Shown piece after piece: positions 33,264 to 44,513 of a stretch of DNA of 64,000 bases. The stretch is taken from the NCBI GenBank assembly GCA_900073065.1, contig FJOG01000058.1:14280-78279 (forward strand), in the 5' to 3' direction. How positions within the stretch are numbered: position 1 is the stretch's first letter; the number at the start of each line of letters is the position of its first letter. The translations under genes and the position numbers were made by a program. The notes under the pieces were generated by a model that was given only the letters and a program-made list of their open reading frames with translations, ran no database searches and had not been told where the DNA came from. Origin of the DNA: Phialocephala subalpina (taxonomy: Eukaryota > Ascomycota > Leotiomycetes > Helotiales > Mollisiaceae).

Positions 33264-34441
33264 TTACAGTCCCCAATTCTCAGCTACAAAATACGGCACG
33301 GCCGCATTTGGCAGCGTATTATCCCTATCATGCAAAGGTATCTCTGGATCAGATGTTCCATTCACAACCTCAAAGTTGCTCTGATAATCCGTCGGGATGA
33401 AATCATAAAAAGTCCCCGTAGCAGCCTTTAATTTCTCCTGATCAATCTCCTCCGGCTGATCAGGAGGGAAAGCCGCCATCGAAGCTGGCATATAAAGCGT
33501 CCCAATCACCTGAGAAAAACTGAATCCTCCCGGTGTAACGGGACCAATGACCTCTGTATCTGGCTCCAGAGGCTGGAGCGAATGATTTTGGTTCACCGGT
33601 ACACTTGCAAAATCGAGTGGACCTACAGTGAGTGGCCATAAGTCTGCGCGGTTCGCGAAAAATCGCGAAAATCACACTAAAAATAGCTAAAATCGCGATT
33701 TCTAAATCAATGAATACTAGCGTTTTAATATATATAACCGTTATTCCTTTGGGCAAACGATAAATAACTACCTCTTATATTATATACTTAGATCTTAGTT
33801 TTCTAGAACGTTAATTATAATTATTATGTAACTTTTTAGATTTTACTTTTTGATTTTCTCGATTTTCTCGCTTATTTACATAGTAAATTCACAAATCTAT
33901 AAATATGCTCGCTATTATCTTATTTTATAGCTTAAAAGAGGATAAAACGTAAAATTCCGAGTACGTGGAAGCATTCGCCGTGTAAATACGAAGGAAGTCC
34001 CTAAATCTAAGGTAGATTTTGGCCCGAGAACCCCTCTAAATCTCGAAGTGCCATAGGGGCATTTAGGCGTAAAAGAGCCCAGCGTTTAGACTTATGGCTA
34101 CCCACTGTAAGCGACGAGTTTGGTTCTGGCCGAGAACATGAGTGCACCTCTGACGACGAAAAATGTCTCGCGGTATCGGATGTGGTAGTGTGGTGATCTT
34201 GCCAGAAGTTTGGCCGTGGAGGGTTACGAGGGAGATGGTGCCGGCTGCTGAGACGTTCGTGACTTGGAAGCGGAGGACGTAGTCACCGGCTTGGACGGCT
34301 GAGCCGTAGAGGTGTGATCACGTAGGGGCGGACGTAACTTGGTTCTTATTGTGTCCAGAGGTATGAGTCAGAGCCATGGCCTTTGCTGAGCTGAATGAAT
34401 GAGAGCAACGCAGAGAAAATGTAACAAGGGGTCTTGAACAT
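33264..34441 (-). pseudogene. Secreted protein of unknown family, split by a mariner-like element
   Basis: The start at 34441 reads MFKTPCYIFSALLSFIQLSK, a signal peptide, then GHGSDSYLWTQ and a TAA stop at 34348-34346 (codon 32), with EPSYVRPYVITP continuing in the same frame. Near 34315 a small indel moves the frame to LYGSAVQAGDYVLRF, and VTNVSAAGTISLVTLHGQTS follows, which looks like a beta-sandwich. The 33626-34107 element interrupts QNQTRRL/GPLDFASV; without it and one TA the frame is continuous. The last part, ending at 33264, has LEPDTEVIGPVTPGGFSF, GTFYDFIPTDYQSNFEVVNG and the end PYFVAENWGL. I do not recognise the family. Three independent lesions make it dead. Confidence 0.7.
33626..34107. 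mobile_element. Tc1/mariner-type MITE inserted in the secreted-protein gene
   Basis: A 482-bp non-coding element. Its ends are 21-bp inverted repeats with two mismatches: CAGTGAGTGGCCATAAGTCT on the left and the complement of CAGTGGGTAGCCATAAGTCT on the right. It is flanked by TA on both sides (33624-33625 and 34108-34109), the target duplication of Tc1/mariner elements, including fungal Fot1/pogo-like ones. The interior is AT-rich and no transposase is encoded. Confidence 0.88.
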
Positions 34442-35142
34442 CTTCACTTTAAATAGCGCGATGAGAAATTTGAAGATGGATTGGTGGCCGAATGGGTGAC
34501 CTGGAGGCTACATCTTACTTATATAATTTTGGACATCGAGTGACATGCGGATAAATCGGATAAGAAATGAATTTGAGAGATAGAGCTTCGAAGGATCTCA
34601 TAATCGTGACGTACTCATGATGGTTATTCAAGCGACCGTTGAGACAATGCTAATCAATGTTAGACTTTGAGATCCTAAATGTCGACTTAAGACCTATGAT
34701 TGTGTGGCGCATTGCTTTATTGAGCCAAACCGCATAAACTATCTTTGATCGCGATAGCTTACTGATTGAGAAGCTTGGCAAGGAGCTGCCACAAGCTTAA
34801 GCTTTCGAAGGCGTGAGGCTCATCCCTTCACATCAAACTCTCGGCACGGAGTAAGACCAATAAAGTGGCTGAGCTCGCACTCGCTTACTGAACTCTAAGA
34901 TGCTTCCTAGCTGATTAAGCCTGACTAGCAACTGACCCTACTTTCCTATATGTCCAGAAGTTCGAGCTTGGAGCCCTGTTATCATCGCCTCAAGACCAGC
35001 GACCCCCTCTCAAGTCCATGCGAAGGAATACCGACGTAACTAGAAGTGACAAAGCTCTGTTGACGCATGCTCTCATCGCCGAATGAGAGGCTAACTCAGT
35101 CAGCCAATTCATCAATCACAAAAGCCTCGCTCGACATCCCCC
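34442..35142. other. Intergenic
   Basis: 700 bp, no gene or repeat recognised. Confidence 0.5.
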
Positions 35143-37060
35143 TCACAACACCTCAGCACTCACTTCCTCTTCCGGTTCCGGCCCCAACTCCCTCAAACTT
35201 CTTTTCTTCTTCTCCCACCTATGCAACCAAGCCACTGTCCCAGTAATGCCAAACTGCGCCACAAACGCGCAAGTACTATACACGAATCCCTTCCTGAACT
35301 TCGGAGCTTGCTTCACAGGATAGGTCAATAGTGGAAGCCATGCATTGAATGCGTAACCGGAAGCGTTCATGACACCGAGAACGATAGCTCGCTCTTCTGC
35401 GTCGGCGCCGCACTACAAAAAGTTAGTATGTGGTTTCAAAGGATGCTGAGGAGTCGAAGAGTCGAGCTCTTTGGGAGCTCGACTCCCTACGGTATAGTAA
35501 ATTCAGGTCAGGATTTATACATACGATTTCGTTCGCCCATGACATGCTGAGAGGACCGTAGGGGACGGCGGCTCGACTGATAAAGTAGGCGAACCACTTT
35601 AAGCCGCTGGGAACGGCCCAGATTGCGAGGACGAGGGAGGAAAAGAAGCCAAAGAACTGGAAAGGTCAGTGTGGGGAATGAGAGGGATTTTGGGAAACGG
35701 ACTGTGGAGATGGACATCACAGCTGGTCTGTTGCGGAGGAAGTCGCTCAACATTGCGAAACTGACTGTTGTGACGAGTTGGACCGCGCTTTGGCCTGTTG
35801 GGATGATGTTCTTCTTTATTAGCTTTAGCTCGCTTATTTTCTGGAGATTGACTTGCGATTTCAGTAACAGGCCACCCCGTGGACTTCAGCCACAGTGCTA
35901 AAGGTGAGACACTTGACGAAGGACCGGTGTTGATGAAGATGATGTACAACACGGTCAAGGCATACACGTGCCATCTCGTAAACACTCTCCTCAGAATCGA
36001 CCATCCCAGCTTCCTTCTCGGAGATCGTCCAACATCATCCATCCTCTTCCTCGCCAATGCTGCATCATCGTTGGTCAGGTAGAATGCTCTAGTATTCTCG
36101 GGTAGGTCAGGGATCAAGAAGAAGCCCGCGAGACAAATGGGTGTACTGATTACTCCATCCATGATGAAGAGCCATTGCCAGCCAGCCTTTCCGAGATGAC
36201 CGTTGAGCCCTTTGTATACAGCTGCTTGCAAGTACCCTGAGAACATTCCGGCGGCGGCGGATGAGGCGTGAAAAATGCAAGCTCTCTTACCCAACTCAGA
36301 AGGCTTGCTGCGGGAAATCTCGGAGTTAGTATTACTTCTTCAAGGCGGGTTTCAAGAAGAACAGGGCTGAATGAGGAGGAGGAAGTATGTTTCGGGACGT
36401 GCATTATGTCTCACGGCTCCAGAAACAAGCTGAATGGGGAATAAATAACTCAGAGAACACCCACTACCATGACCCGATCAGGAAGTGCGCTGCTGGGTAG
36501 AAGATTGACTCAACCAATCCAACAAAGAAGCGAATTGCGATGACTTGATTTGAAGTCGTTGCGGCTGCGAGACAGAAAGTGAGGATCGTCCAGACCAGCT
36601 CACATGACGGGATCCATATTGAGGGACGGACTTTGGTCAGGATGAATTGTGAGGGAAGCTGGCCGACGACATATCCTGTGGTCCAGGCTACATCGATGAG
36701 GTTCAGTTGGTTGGCATTCATCTTCAGCTGCTCTTTCATTCCGGAAACGTAGGCGTTGGAGATGTTGGTTTGGTCTAGGTTCTTGATGAAATAGCCTAGG
36801 GAGAGAATGGTGAGAAGTCCGAAGTCGAGCTTCTGAAGGAATTTGATCTCTTGATGAGGTCTTCCTGGATCGTAGTCCTGTCCATGGTAAGTGATGCTTC
36901 ATCATAATGATGCTGAAGGTCAACGCACCCAGACATAGGACCACCAAGGAGCCTTCTTTTCGTTGAGCACATCAGAGCCGCTACCTTCAGACTCAAACTC
37001 AGTAGTTACTGCTCGTGCATTGCCGTCTATCCGTTTGTCGTCAGATTTATCGTCCGACAT
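35143..37060 (-). CDS. MFS transporter, ACS family (pantothenate/Liz1-Fen2-like)
   Basis: Plasma-membrane proton symporter of the anion:cation symporter family, closest in motifs to the pantothenate/vitamin branch. Six introns join exons from the ATG at 37060 (MSDDKSDDKR) to the stop at 35143 without stops. Landmarks are KFLQKLDFGLLTILSLGYFI, NISNAYVSGMKEQL, FFVGLVESIFYPA and GSWYKPSELGKRA (across an intron). FFLIPDLPENTRAFYL and the C-terminal SMSWANEICGADAEERAIVL then NASGYAFNAWLPLLTYP follow. One intron (35856-35814) uses a GC donor, GCAAGT. The ATG chosen follows an in-frame upstream one at 37135 that would add 25 residues. It diverges from a TauD dioxygenase, so both may serve one substrate. 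No lesions. Confidence 0.88.
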
Positions 37061-37858
37061 GGCTACTAAACTGTAGGAGTGCCTCGGTCTCGAGCTCTGT
37101 GGCGTCCTCCTGGGAAACATGCGTGGGCCCGACATCCATTTTATTGAATGCAGAATCGCAGAGAAAGGGAGTATGGCGCCCAGCTTCAGCTCCGCCGTAA
37201 GGCCCGTAAAAGTGGATGATGTGAATTGCCAACTCGGATGTCAAATTGCGTGCTGAGGATGACCACAGGATGCCGGAGTTTTGAAGCTGCGATCACCCCG
37301 TCAAAGTTGTTCTTTGTAAGGAAGCAACGACCCAGAGTTCCAGAAATGCAACCATCCCGCCGCTGCATGCGTGTCGTGCTTAGGGAGGGATGCCACGAGA
37401 TCCGGATGAGATCCGCTCAGGCGAAGCCCTATTCGACGCAGACGGGCATTCCGGTAAGATAACAGATGCGATGGCCTTTCAACGACTCGGCCGCCAATCA
37501 TTTAGGTGGGATATGGATTGCTAGGACGAGGTTGTGAGTAGTTGAAAGTGTCGTGAGGATAAGGTTGAAGCACGCAATCCGCAAACCCCACACTTCGCGA
37601 ACCACTCAGGGGCGTCGCATACCAGATCAACAACACAGCTACCCCTCGTCTACCCCTCATTTAAAAGACGCCATTGGTGATCGAAAGTGCGGAATGAAGA
37701 TAATTAGAAATCAACAACGCGTCTCGTACGATTACTCCGTGTCAACGATAAGGTTTCCGAGTAAATAAGTGTTCAAGTGCTCCCAGCAACCACTTGGCGA
37801 TATCAATAGTAATTATCAAGTACATCCAGAAACAGAACATCAATCACCAATAATCAAC
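37061..37858. promoter_or_regulatory. Divergent upstream region of MFS transporter and TauD dioxygenase
   Basis: 798 bp between two diverging start codons, with no other gene recognised. Shared control is plausible. No specific binding site can be defended by eye. Confidence 0.4.
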
Positions 37859-39145
37859 ATGGCTCCATCAGCAACAGAACCTACTGTCCTCCCAATCGAT
37901 TCTCGAATCAAAGACTTCGTCGTCCAAAAGAAAGACACGGTCCCCCTCCCCACCTCCGCACGTGCTCGTCTCGAGAAGTCCGGCATCGATCTCAGCAACG
38001 GCTACCCAGAACGCCCCGCCAAGCCCCTCTACCTCCAAGATGCCATTGAGATCCGAAACGTGGATCGTGAGCACGTCGATGCTGGAGCAAGAGCCGACAA
38101 GTCCAAGAGTGCTCTGTTCTCTGCTGCAAAGGAGATCATTGATCTGACAAAGCATATTGGGACTGAGATTGTGGGCTTGCAGTTGAAGGATCTGAATGAT
38201 AAGCAGAGAGATGAGTTGGCGTTGTTGATTGCGGAGAGGAGTGTGGTGTTTTTCAGGGATCAGGATTTGACTCCTCAAGACCAGAAGAAGCTCGGGGAGC
38301 ACTTTGGCGAGGTTGAGATTCATGTAAGTGTTGAATTCGCTTTGCATAGCCTTGCTGATCAATTGTAGCCTCAAGTTCCGCATGTGCCTGGTGTGCCTGG
38401 TGTGACTATCATCTGGCCTGCACTGATGGCTACGGAGAGGAAGGCATCTTTCAGACAGCCAGGAGGTGCTTCAAGATGGCACACGTATGTTCTAACCTAA
38501 ACGCGTTGAATTTTGACTGACATTGGTAGTGATCTTGTCCATGAGAAGCACCCCGCAGGTATCACTCACCTCCACAATGACACCGTTCCATCAATCGGTG
38601 GTGACACCCTCTGGGCCAGTGGCTACGCAGCATATTCAAAGCTTTCTCCAGAATTTCGCAAGATCATCGACGGTAGACAAGCCATCTACGTTTCCGCACA
38701 CACCTACCTCGACCGCAACGACCCAAATGCTGGACCAAAGCACATCGAGCGCATCCACCCTATTGTTCGAGTCCATCCCGCAACTGGTTGGAAGTCACTG
38801 TGGGTCAATCGAGCTATGACAAAGTCGATTGTGGGCTTGGATAAGGCCGAGAGTGATGTCATTTTGAATTATTTGTACGATGTGTATGAGAACAATGTCG
38901 ATATTCAGGTGAGGTTTAAGTGGACGCCTAAGACGAGTGCTTTGTGGTAAGTACATACCAAGTTCATCGCGGGATGAGAAATTGACGAGGACAGGGATAA
39001 CCGCATTACGATTCACAATGCTTCTTGGGATTACGAGGGATCCGAGCCGAGACATGGGACGAGAGTTACGTCTTTGGCCGAGAAGCCATACTTCGTTGCT
39101 GATGCACCATCAAGAAGACAGGCGTTGGGCTTGCAAGATGATTAG
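37859..39145 (+). CDS. TauD/TfdA-type Fe(II)/2-oxoglutarate-dependent dioxygenase
   Basis: Cytosolic enzyme that hydroxylates a small substrate such as a sulfonate, xanthine or related acid, using 2-oxoglutarate and O2. Four exons, 37859-38323, 38369-38484, 38530-38946 and 38995-39145, give 382 residues. VVFFRDQDLTPQDQKKLGEHFG is the family start of the fold. The iron-binding HxD is RWHTD (His193, Asp195), the distal His is in TIHNASWDY (His340), and the 2-oxoglutarate Arg is in EPRHGTRV (Arg352). VPSIGGDTLWASGYAAY is the conserved central motif. All residues needed for activity are present. It diverges from an ACS transporter, suggesting an uptake-plus-oxidation pair. Substrate unknown. Confidence 0.92.
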
Positions 39146-39400
39146 ATCACGAGTCCATGTAACCCGCATATCTTTGGGAAGGAGCGACCATCAATGCATA
39201 AGTTCCTTCTGAGAAGATATTAACTTTATGCTGCAGGCGCTACCATCGCCAAGCCTGGCCGAAGTGATAAGTGCAACTGGACAAATTCATTTTGGAAGGA
39301 ACGAGCTCGCTTTTGCCACGAGACATTCAACTGGTTCAGGAAAGATCACATCAATCATACGTTCACCTTTACCTTCAAACTTCCACGAAAAAGAGCTTCT

Positions 39401-40465
39401 CTACCCCACATAACCCACCGAGTGCTTCAAAACCTGCCCGGGCGTCTCATCATACCCCGTCAGTACCATCCATTCCTTCACACTCTTCACCCTTGTTGGT
39501 AAAATCTCATCCAGCAACCCATAATCCCTCTTTTACAAATTATCCTTCCAACTATTCCAAAAATTCTCCCTAATCGTAAACAACGTCGGATCATTTAAAT
39601 TGCCACCCTCATTCGTGACCTTCGCCTCTGGATTCGGGAAGATGGGAAAGCTGAAATACTGATCTAGTGAGACGTCCATATAGATGGCTTTCTTGCCAGT
39701 TATGGAAGAGAAAGGGGAAGCGAGATCGGCCCATGAGATGTCTTCTGTTGCGACGTTAAGGTATAGGCCGTTCGAGAGAGGGGGTGTCGAACATCCAGCG
39801 GACGTGGAGGGCGTAGTCTTGTAGGTATATTAGAAAACATTTGCTGGCTCCGAGGGGGATGGCGAACACTAGTGTGTCGGGTTCGGAAGGGCGGGGGAAG
39901 GGTTGCATGAGTTCGTTTAGACCTTCGATGTAGAGACAGGATGTCAAGATACTCCATTTCATAGGGGATGTTGGTTGAGCGGAGATGTAGTCTGAAACTT
40001 TGCCTTTGCCGTCGAGATATCCAGTTCGGTACTTTGGGTCGAAGTTCCCGAGCTTGGAGGCATAGATGAGACCTGCGTAGAGGAAGTGCTTGACTTTAAA
40101 CTCGGCTGCGAGCTCATAGACGCGGATTTCCCAGTAGATTTCTGCTTTCTCGCCGAGGGCGAAGCCGTTGGTGTTGGTGAAGGCATAGGTGCAGCCGCTG
40201 AATGCTTGGCGAAGAGTAGGTTCGTGGTAGCTGTCGCCTTCGAAAAGCTCAACACCCGGGAGGGAGGAAAGGGCTTTGGCGGACTCAGAGGTGGAGGATC
40301 GAGTAAGGACTCGACAGGAATACTTGCCGTCCGCAACAAGTGCTTGCTCGAAAAGTGAGTCTGTTGAAATGTTTTGGGGAGGAGGATAATTGAGGTACCC
40401 TTGACGACTGAATTTCCTTGTGCACCTGTGCCACCAATAATTAGCACGAGGTTCTGAGAAGACAT
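39401..40465 (-). pseudogene. NmrA-like NAD(P)-binding protein, frameshift and early stop
   Basis: Relic of an atypical short-chain dehydrogenase of the NmrA/isoflavone-reductase type, which binds NAD(P) and often acts as a redox sensor. The start at 40465 reads MSSQNLVLIIGGTGAQGNSV, the GGxGxxG nucleotide motif. After a 56-nt intron (best join VVK/ALVADGK) come GKYSCRVLTRS, GCTYAFTNTNGF and KVKHFLYAGLIYASKLGNF. Two lesions: a 2-nt loss in a TC repeat near 39782 (WMFDTPSL, then NGLYLNVATEDISW in another frame), and a TAA near 39532 between NSWKDNL and KRDYGLLDEILP, with the frame continuing to a TAG at 39401. Both are supported by the family pattern on each side. Confidence 0.8.
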
Positions 40466-41769
40466 AACGAGATATTGCTGATAAACCTTCGCCAGGAAAA
40501 GAAGACTAAATTTGTTAATGAGAAGTCGTGTTCGAGCAGGAGGTAGAACAGGATCTAGACATTTATACCCTCATCTTTACCTCGTAGATTTGAATGAAAA
40601 CTGTCTACGTATCGTAAACTTGCCTTTCTAGCCTTAAATTGAAATCTTGGCCAATACGCACGGAGAAAGCTCAAAATGTGGAGGTGGAGTAAGTCCCGCG
40701 GATCGCTCATGGACCAAATTAGTCATAGTGCTGGGAATTTAAGGCCTTCGTGACGGAGAACACCCTCACTCAGCTTGGAAAGGAAATTGCGTTGATTACT
40801 ATTCCTTGATGGTGCAAATATGCATGCGTCTGACTGTCCTTCTCTACCTGAATACAGCGCGAAACCTGCAGCGCCAGCCACGACTTTAAACGTGGCGTTT
40901 AACCTCGTTATTCTGCTCGTCGTCAATACTAACATTCGCTGGCTCTCTCATATCGTGGGCGACCTTATTGTCGAAGCCCTTATAAGATCCTTATTCTATT
41001 CTAGGTACTCTTAGTATTGATCAAAGTGATGCAAGCAGCAAAACGTCGTCAAAAATTCTATTCCCGGCCAGCCTGTTCATGACCGATTGGAGACTTACCT
41101 TGTAATCGAAAAGCACGACTTCAACATCTTTCCAGATAATGAACCTAACCCGGTTAAATGCTTCCAATTTATTTATTATTCAACCAGGTGACAGATAGCC
41201 ACGTGATATACATCCTCGTAGGAAATGTTTACGTAGAAAGGCAAGGTGAAGTATTTTACTATTTCAGTCAGACTTTCTTTTTCTTTCAGCCAAAAAAAAA
41301 AAAAGTTAAGGAAATTTATTAATCTGGCAGCCTGCGGATGCTCTGTTCATGCTCCCCTCTAAACTTCAGCTCTTGGCAAGCTAAGCTTGGCGAGACATGG
41401 GTAGCGCGTTTGACGCGTTTGGTTTTCGCATCTCAACTCTCTTTCTCGAATTGCCATTCATTGCAAAGCAGAGCACGATGTGTTTTTTGTCATTGGCACA
41501 GCGATTTGCCCCCAAAAATGCCATGCCCAGACTTCGGTGAACGACGCGACTGATGAAGCTTTAGATGAGAAGTTGGGAGGCTATCACAAACGTTTCAGGC
41601 CCACGTCGGCGTCAACGCGAGTCAGGCGAAAAGTGTACACAAGAGATGATCTGTATACATTTTCCCATTCGACTGCACCGGAATCGAGCCGATCGCACGA
41701 TGTCTTGGCCAAGACGTTGATGTTGTTGACTTCCGTTTTCACCGACGATGCCGGTGAAGGCTGTGGATC
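40466..41769. other. Intergenic
   Basis: 1.3 kb with no gene recognised. Contains a run of 13 A at about 41292-41304. The last 200 bp may belong to the 3' part of the neighbouring fragment. Confidence 0.5.
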
Positions 41770-42648
41770 CTATCTCGGAGACCTTGAATCACCAGGAGTT
41801 TGAGATCTTCCGAATGCCATGTCTTTCCCTGTAAGCAGCTTCCCCTCTGTTGCAGCATCCTTTGGGATCCAGATCCTGTCTTCTGCTCTCAATATACCCT
41901 TGACAACTCTGCTGATTCCGGGACTCGTAATTAGCAACTTCAAAACAACATTCATCGTGGGATCTGCCACTATTTCTCTCAATTTCCAAACGACCAATTC
42001 AATCTGCGCACGCCACTGCTCTTTTTCGAAGAGTGAGACGCCATCAATGATGCAGAACAGAATAATCCCTGGTAGCTGTGCTACAATTCTGTGGAACAAG
42101 TTGCATAAGACGAGCGGATCTTGTTTTTCGAGATGTTCATACCATCGACCGGAGTCCATAAAGCTGAGATCGAGTTCGTATCTTGCTAGAACCTGGATAA
42201 TCAAACTCCTGATAAGACCTGTAGGTCCGGCGAGATCATCACCACTTGTATTGTGGGCGCCGCAAAAGAAATGAACGACTAGCGTTCCGTCTCGCTTTGC
42301 CAGTCCCTGGGCGAGTACCGCGCACATCAGGGTCATCGGCGAACATCGTGCCATCCCATATTGCTCTGAATTTCCATCTGCTAGGAGAACATCGCTCCTG
42401 CTCGAGCAAAGCCAGTCTTGAAAACGGGCTGAGCGAAGTAACCATCGGCCTTGGCTTTGCGCTTGAACGTCGATGCTTTGAGCTTGCCGTAACATGAAAG
42501 TAAGATCATGATTCGCCGCCTCTTCATCCACAGCAAGAATTTTCAGGAGATTTTCTCTTTGATACCCTAGTTGTGCTGGAAAGCGAGATTGGGCGACTGC
42601 TCTGAGAGTTTGGGTTTGAGCCTCTATTCGTTTTGTGTTCCCTGTACC
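41770..42648 (-). pseudogene. Fragment of a fungal P-loop (STAND/NACHT-like) protein
   Basis: A frame of about 290 codons is open from 42648 to the stop at 41770 but has no ATG near its beginning; the first in-frame Met is in DLTFMLRQAQ. It reads WLLRSARFQDWLCSSRSDVL, VVHFFCGAHNTSGDDLAGPT, GLIRSLIIQVLARYELDLSF, then ILFCIIDGVSLFE, which looks like a Walker B strand, and KLLITSPGISRVVKG, like a sensor 1 strand. No Walker A motif is left. The layout matches fungal NTPase-like proteins of unknown role. Probably a truncated remnant; an upstream exon with its own start is the alternative. Confidence 0.5.
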
Positions 42649-42649
42649 T

Positions 42650-43401
42650 CATCGGTCTTCTATTCAGCAGCTGGCTAGACAAGGACGTTCACATTCGGCA
42701 AAGTCGAGAATTCCTTGCAAAATACTCGCCAGGTTCTTCGTTGCCTCTGTGCTTGCTTCAATCTGTGCATTTACTCTGCTCAAAGCCTTGAAAGAGTTCC
42801 TTTGTTATTGATTGGTCCTGGAAGCTGGCTGGAGGACTAAGTGCAACATATAGTTCTTGGAAATGTCAATTTACGATCTTCGACCATGTACTGCAACAGC
42901 TGCGAAGAAGTCCTGGAAATGTCAACTCTGAACTTAAAACCCGATCAATTACCTTTGAACAATGTGACTAAGGTCCGAGATTACAACGTTCCAATCCACT
43001 CCCTGCTACAGTCTGTAGTATTCTACTTGATTTTTCCTCATGGTTAAACAACGAAAATCGCAGCTCGAATTCGACCCCTCAAGCCCCCTTTCCATACTTC
43101 GCTAAGCATTTTCGAAGCCACTTCGAAAGTTGCTGGCTCTTAACCACCTTCGTTCTCCATCTTTTTAACGTCAAAGGTAGCAATACTACAGGCAACATAG
43201 CATCTCAGTTGCTCTTCGTTGCGCTCACAATTGTAGATTATCTGAGAAGGTTCCGAAGAAAATTTCAGGTCAAACGCCAGCACGTGACCAGCACTTGATA
43301 GATTTGCGACGTGAACCCTGTTGATTGCGCCGATCAATACTATCAGAACTCAAAAGAAGAATGTTCTGAAATGGCGCTGTATTAAATTCAAGCCCGGCTA
43401 T
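42650..43401. other. Intergenic
   Basis: About 750 bp, no gene recognised. Confidence 0.45.
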
Positions 43402-44470
43402 TTAGCTACCCATCCCTGGCGTCCCATTATACCTCCCAACTGAGCTCGCGCCATTAAACCGATCCAACATCCAAGCATGTAGTTTCCTAAAATTTCGACA
43501 AGTATGCTTCGTATCACTCAACACATAGTTCCTATCAATGGCTTTGAAATACCTCGTTGGAGTTGGAGTCATATCTCCGTGGCACATTATGTATTGGCGA
43601 ACATGTTCAATGTAGTGATCTCTGTGCGGGAGGGCATAATCAGGCATCTTTGGCGCGGTTTTGGGGTAGTAGATCTCTGGGTAATAGGCTCGGCGGAAGT
43701 GATTCACACAATGGAGTGTATGGGACATTTCAATTCTATGTTCGGAAATTCTTGTCAGAGTCTTGATTGGGATGGAATGTGGGAGTAACGCACCCAGTGA
43801 CATATGCTTCAAATTGAGGATCCCAGTACTCCATGTAATTCTCACCAAAAGACTCATAAGCTTCTTGTTCTGTGATGCGGAAGTATCGCCCTTAGAACGA
43901 GTATGTGATGAGTGTCTTTCTGTGCAAATCAATAGAAGTAAAGACTTACCATCAATGAGCTCCTCCCAGTTTGCGTTGACGTCGGGATACTTATGGGGGA
44001 TCTCCCGCATATCGTACTGGACCTGGATTCGGCGCATACATGGTGCCGTTGTCTCTGAACTCAGGACCCCAATCGAACCATGTCTCCACGATTTCGATAT
44101 GTTTGCGAGCATCAGCTGTAAGTCGAAGTCAGTGACTGCTTTTTGATGACTATGGTCCGAGATAATGACTGACCAAATTCGGTCTTGAAGCCCGTCTCGA
44201 ACGTGCCGAGGTCGCTTGAAACAGATGTGCCAATCCTATGATTCAGACATAGAATAGCAAGTAAAATAATGTTGAGCTACCGAAGAGTGCTGTCAATCCC
44301 CACGGAAGTACAACCCAGAAACTCCCTTTATGCCTGGTACGTGTCTGTTTGCCGCCATCGAGTGATGTTTCGGACTCGGAACCGTCTTCTTGGCCCGAGA
44401 CCGGAGAATTTTTCATTCGTGACACCTTTTCCGCGAGAAGGAATTGTCCAAAGCTGGGCTCTTTAGACAT
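43402..44470 (-). pseudogene. UstYa-like (DUF3328) oxidase, damaged
   Basis: Membrane-anchored protein of the UstYa family, enzymes that oxidise or cyclise precursors in some fungal natural-product pathways. The start at 44470 reads MSKEPSFGQFLL. A hydrophobic segment near 44290-44330 is the membrane anchor, but its exact frame is unclear. DLGTFETGFKTEF, ADARKHIEIVETWFDWGPEF and, after introns, YFRITEQEAYESFGENYMEYW and SHTLHCVNHFRRAYYP follow; HTLHC is the first HxxHC motif. The second is HRDHY in place of HxxHC, so a catalytic Cys is Tyr. One extra C in a C5 run near 44017 moves the frame between VRYAGDP and HKYPDVNANWEEL. It has no biosynthetic partner in this window. The hAT element lies 43 bp upstream of the start. 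Confidence 0.65.
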
Positions 44471-44513
44471 TGCGAGGGCTCTTGTTGTGGTGACTTAGAT
44501 GGAACTTCGAATG

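Noticed and set aside
33087..33431. 114-codon plus-strand frame
   Set aside because: Shadow of the secreted-protein pseudogene on the minus strand, with no family resemblance.
35599..35856. Minus-strand frame continuing past the MFS block into a Pro/Ser-rich tail
   Set aside because: This is read-through of a GC-AG intron and the following exon in the wrong frame; the conserved blocks return only after splicing.
37868..38383. 171-codon minus-strand frame
   Set aside because: It is the antisense of the TauD first exon, whose motifs are clear on the plus strand.
37060..40465. A biosynthetic gene cluster (MFS, TauD, NmrA)
   Set aside because: No core synthase or precursor gene is present in the window, and the NmrA gene is dead.
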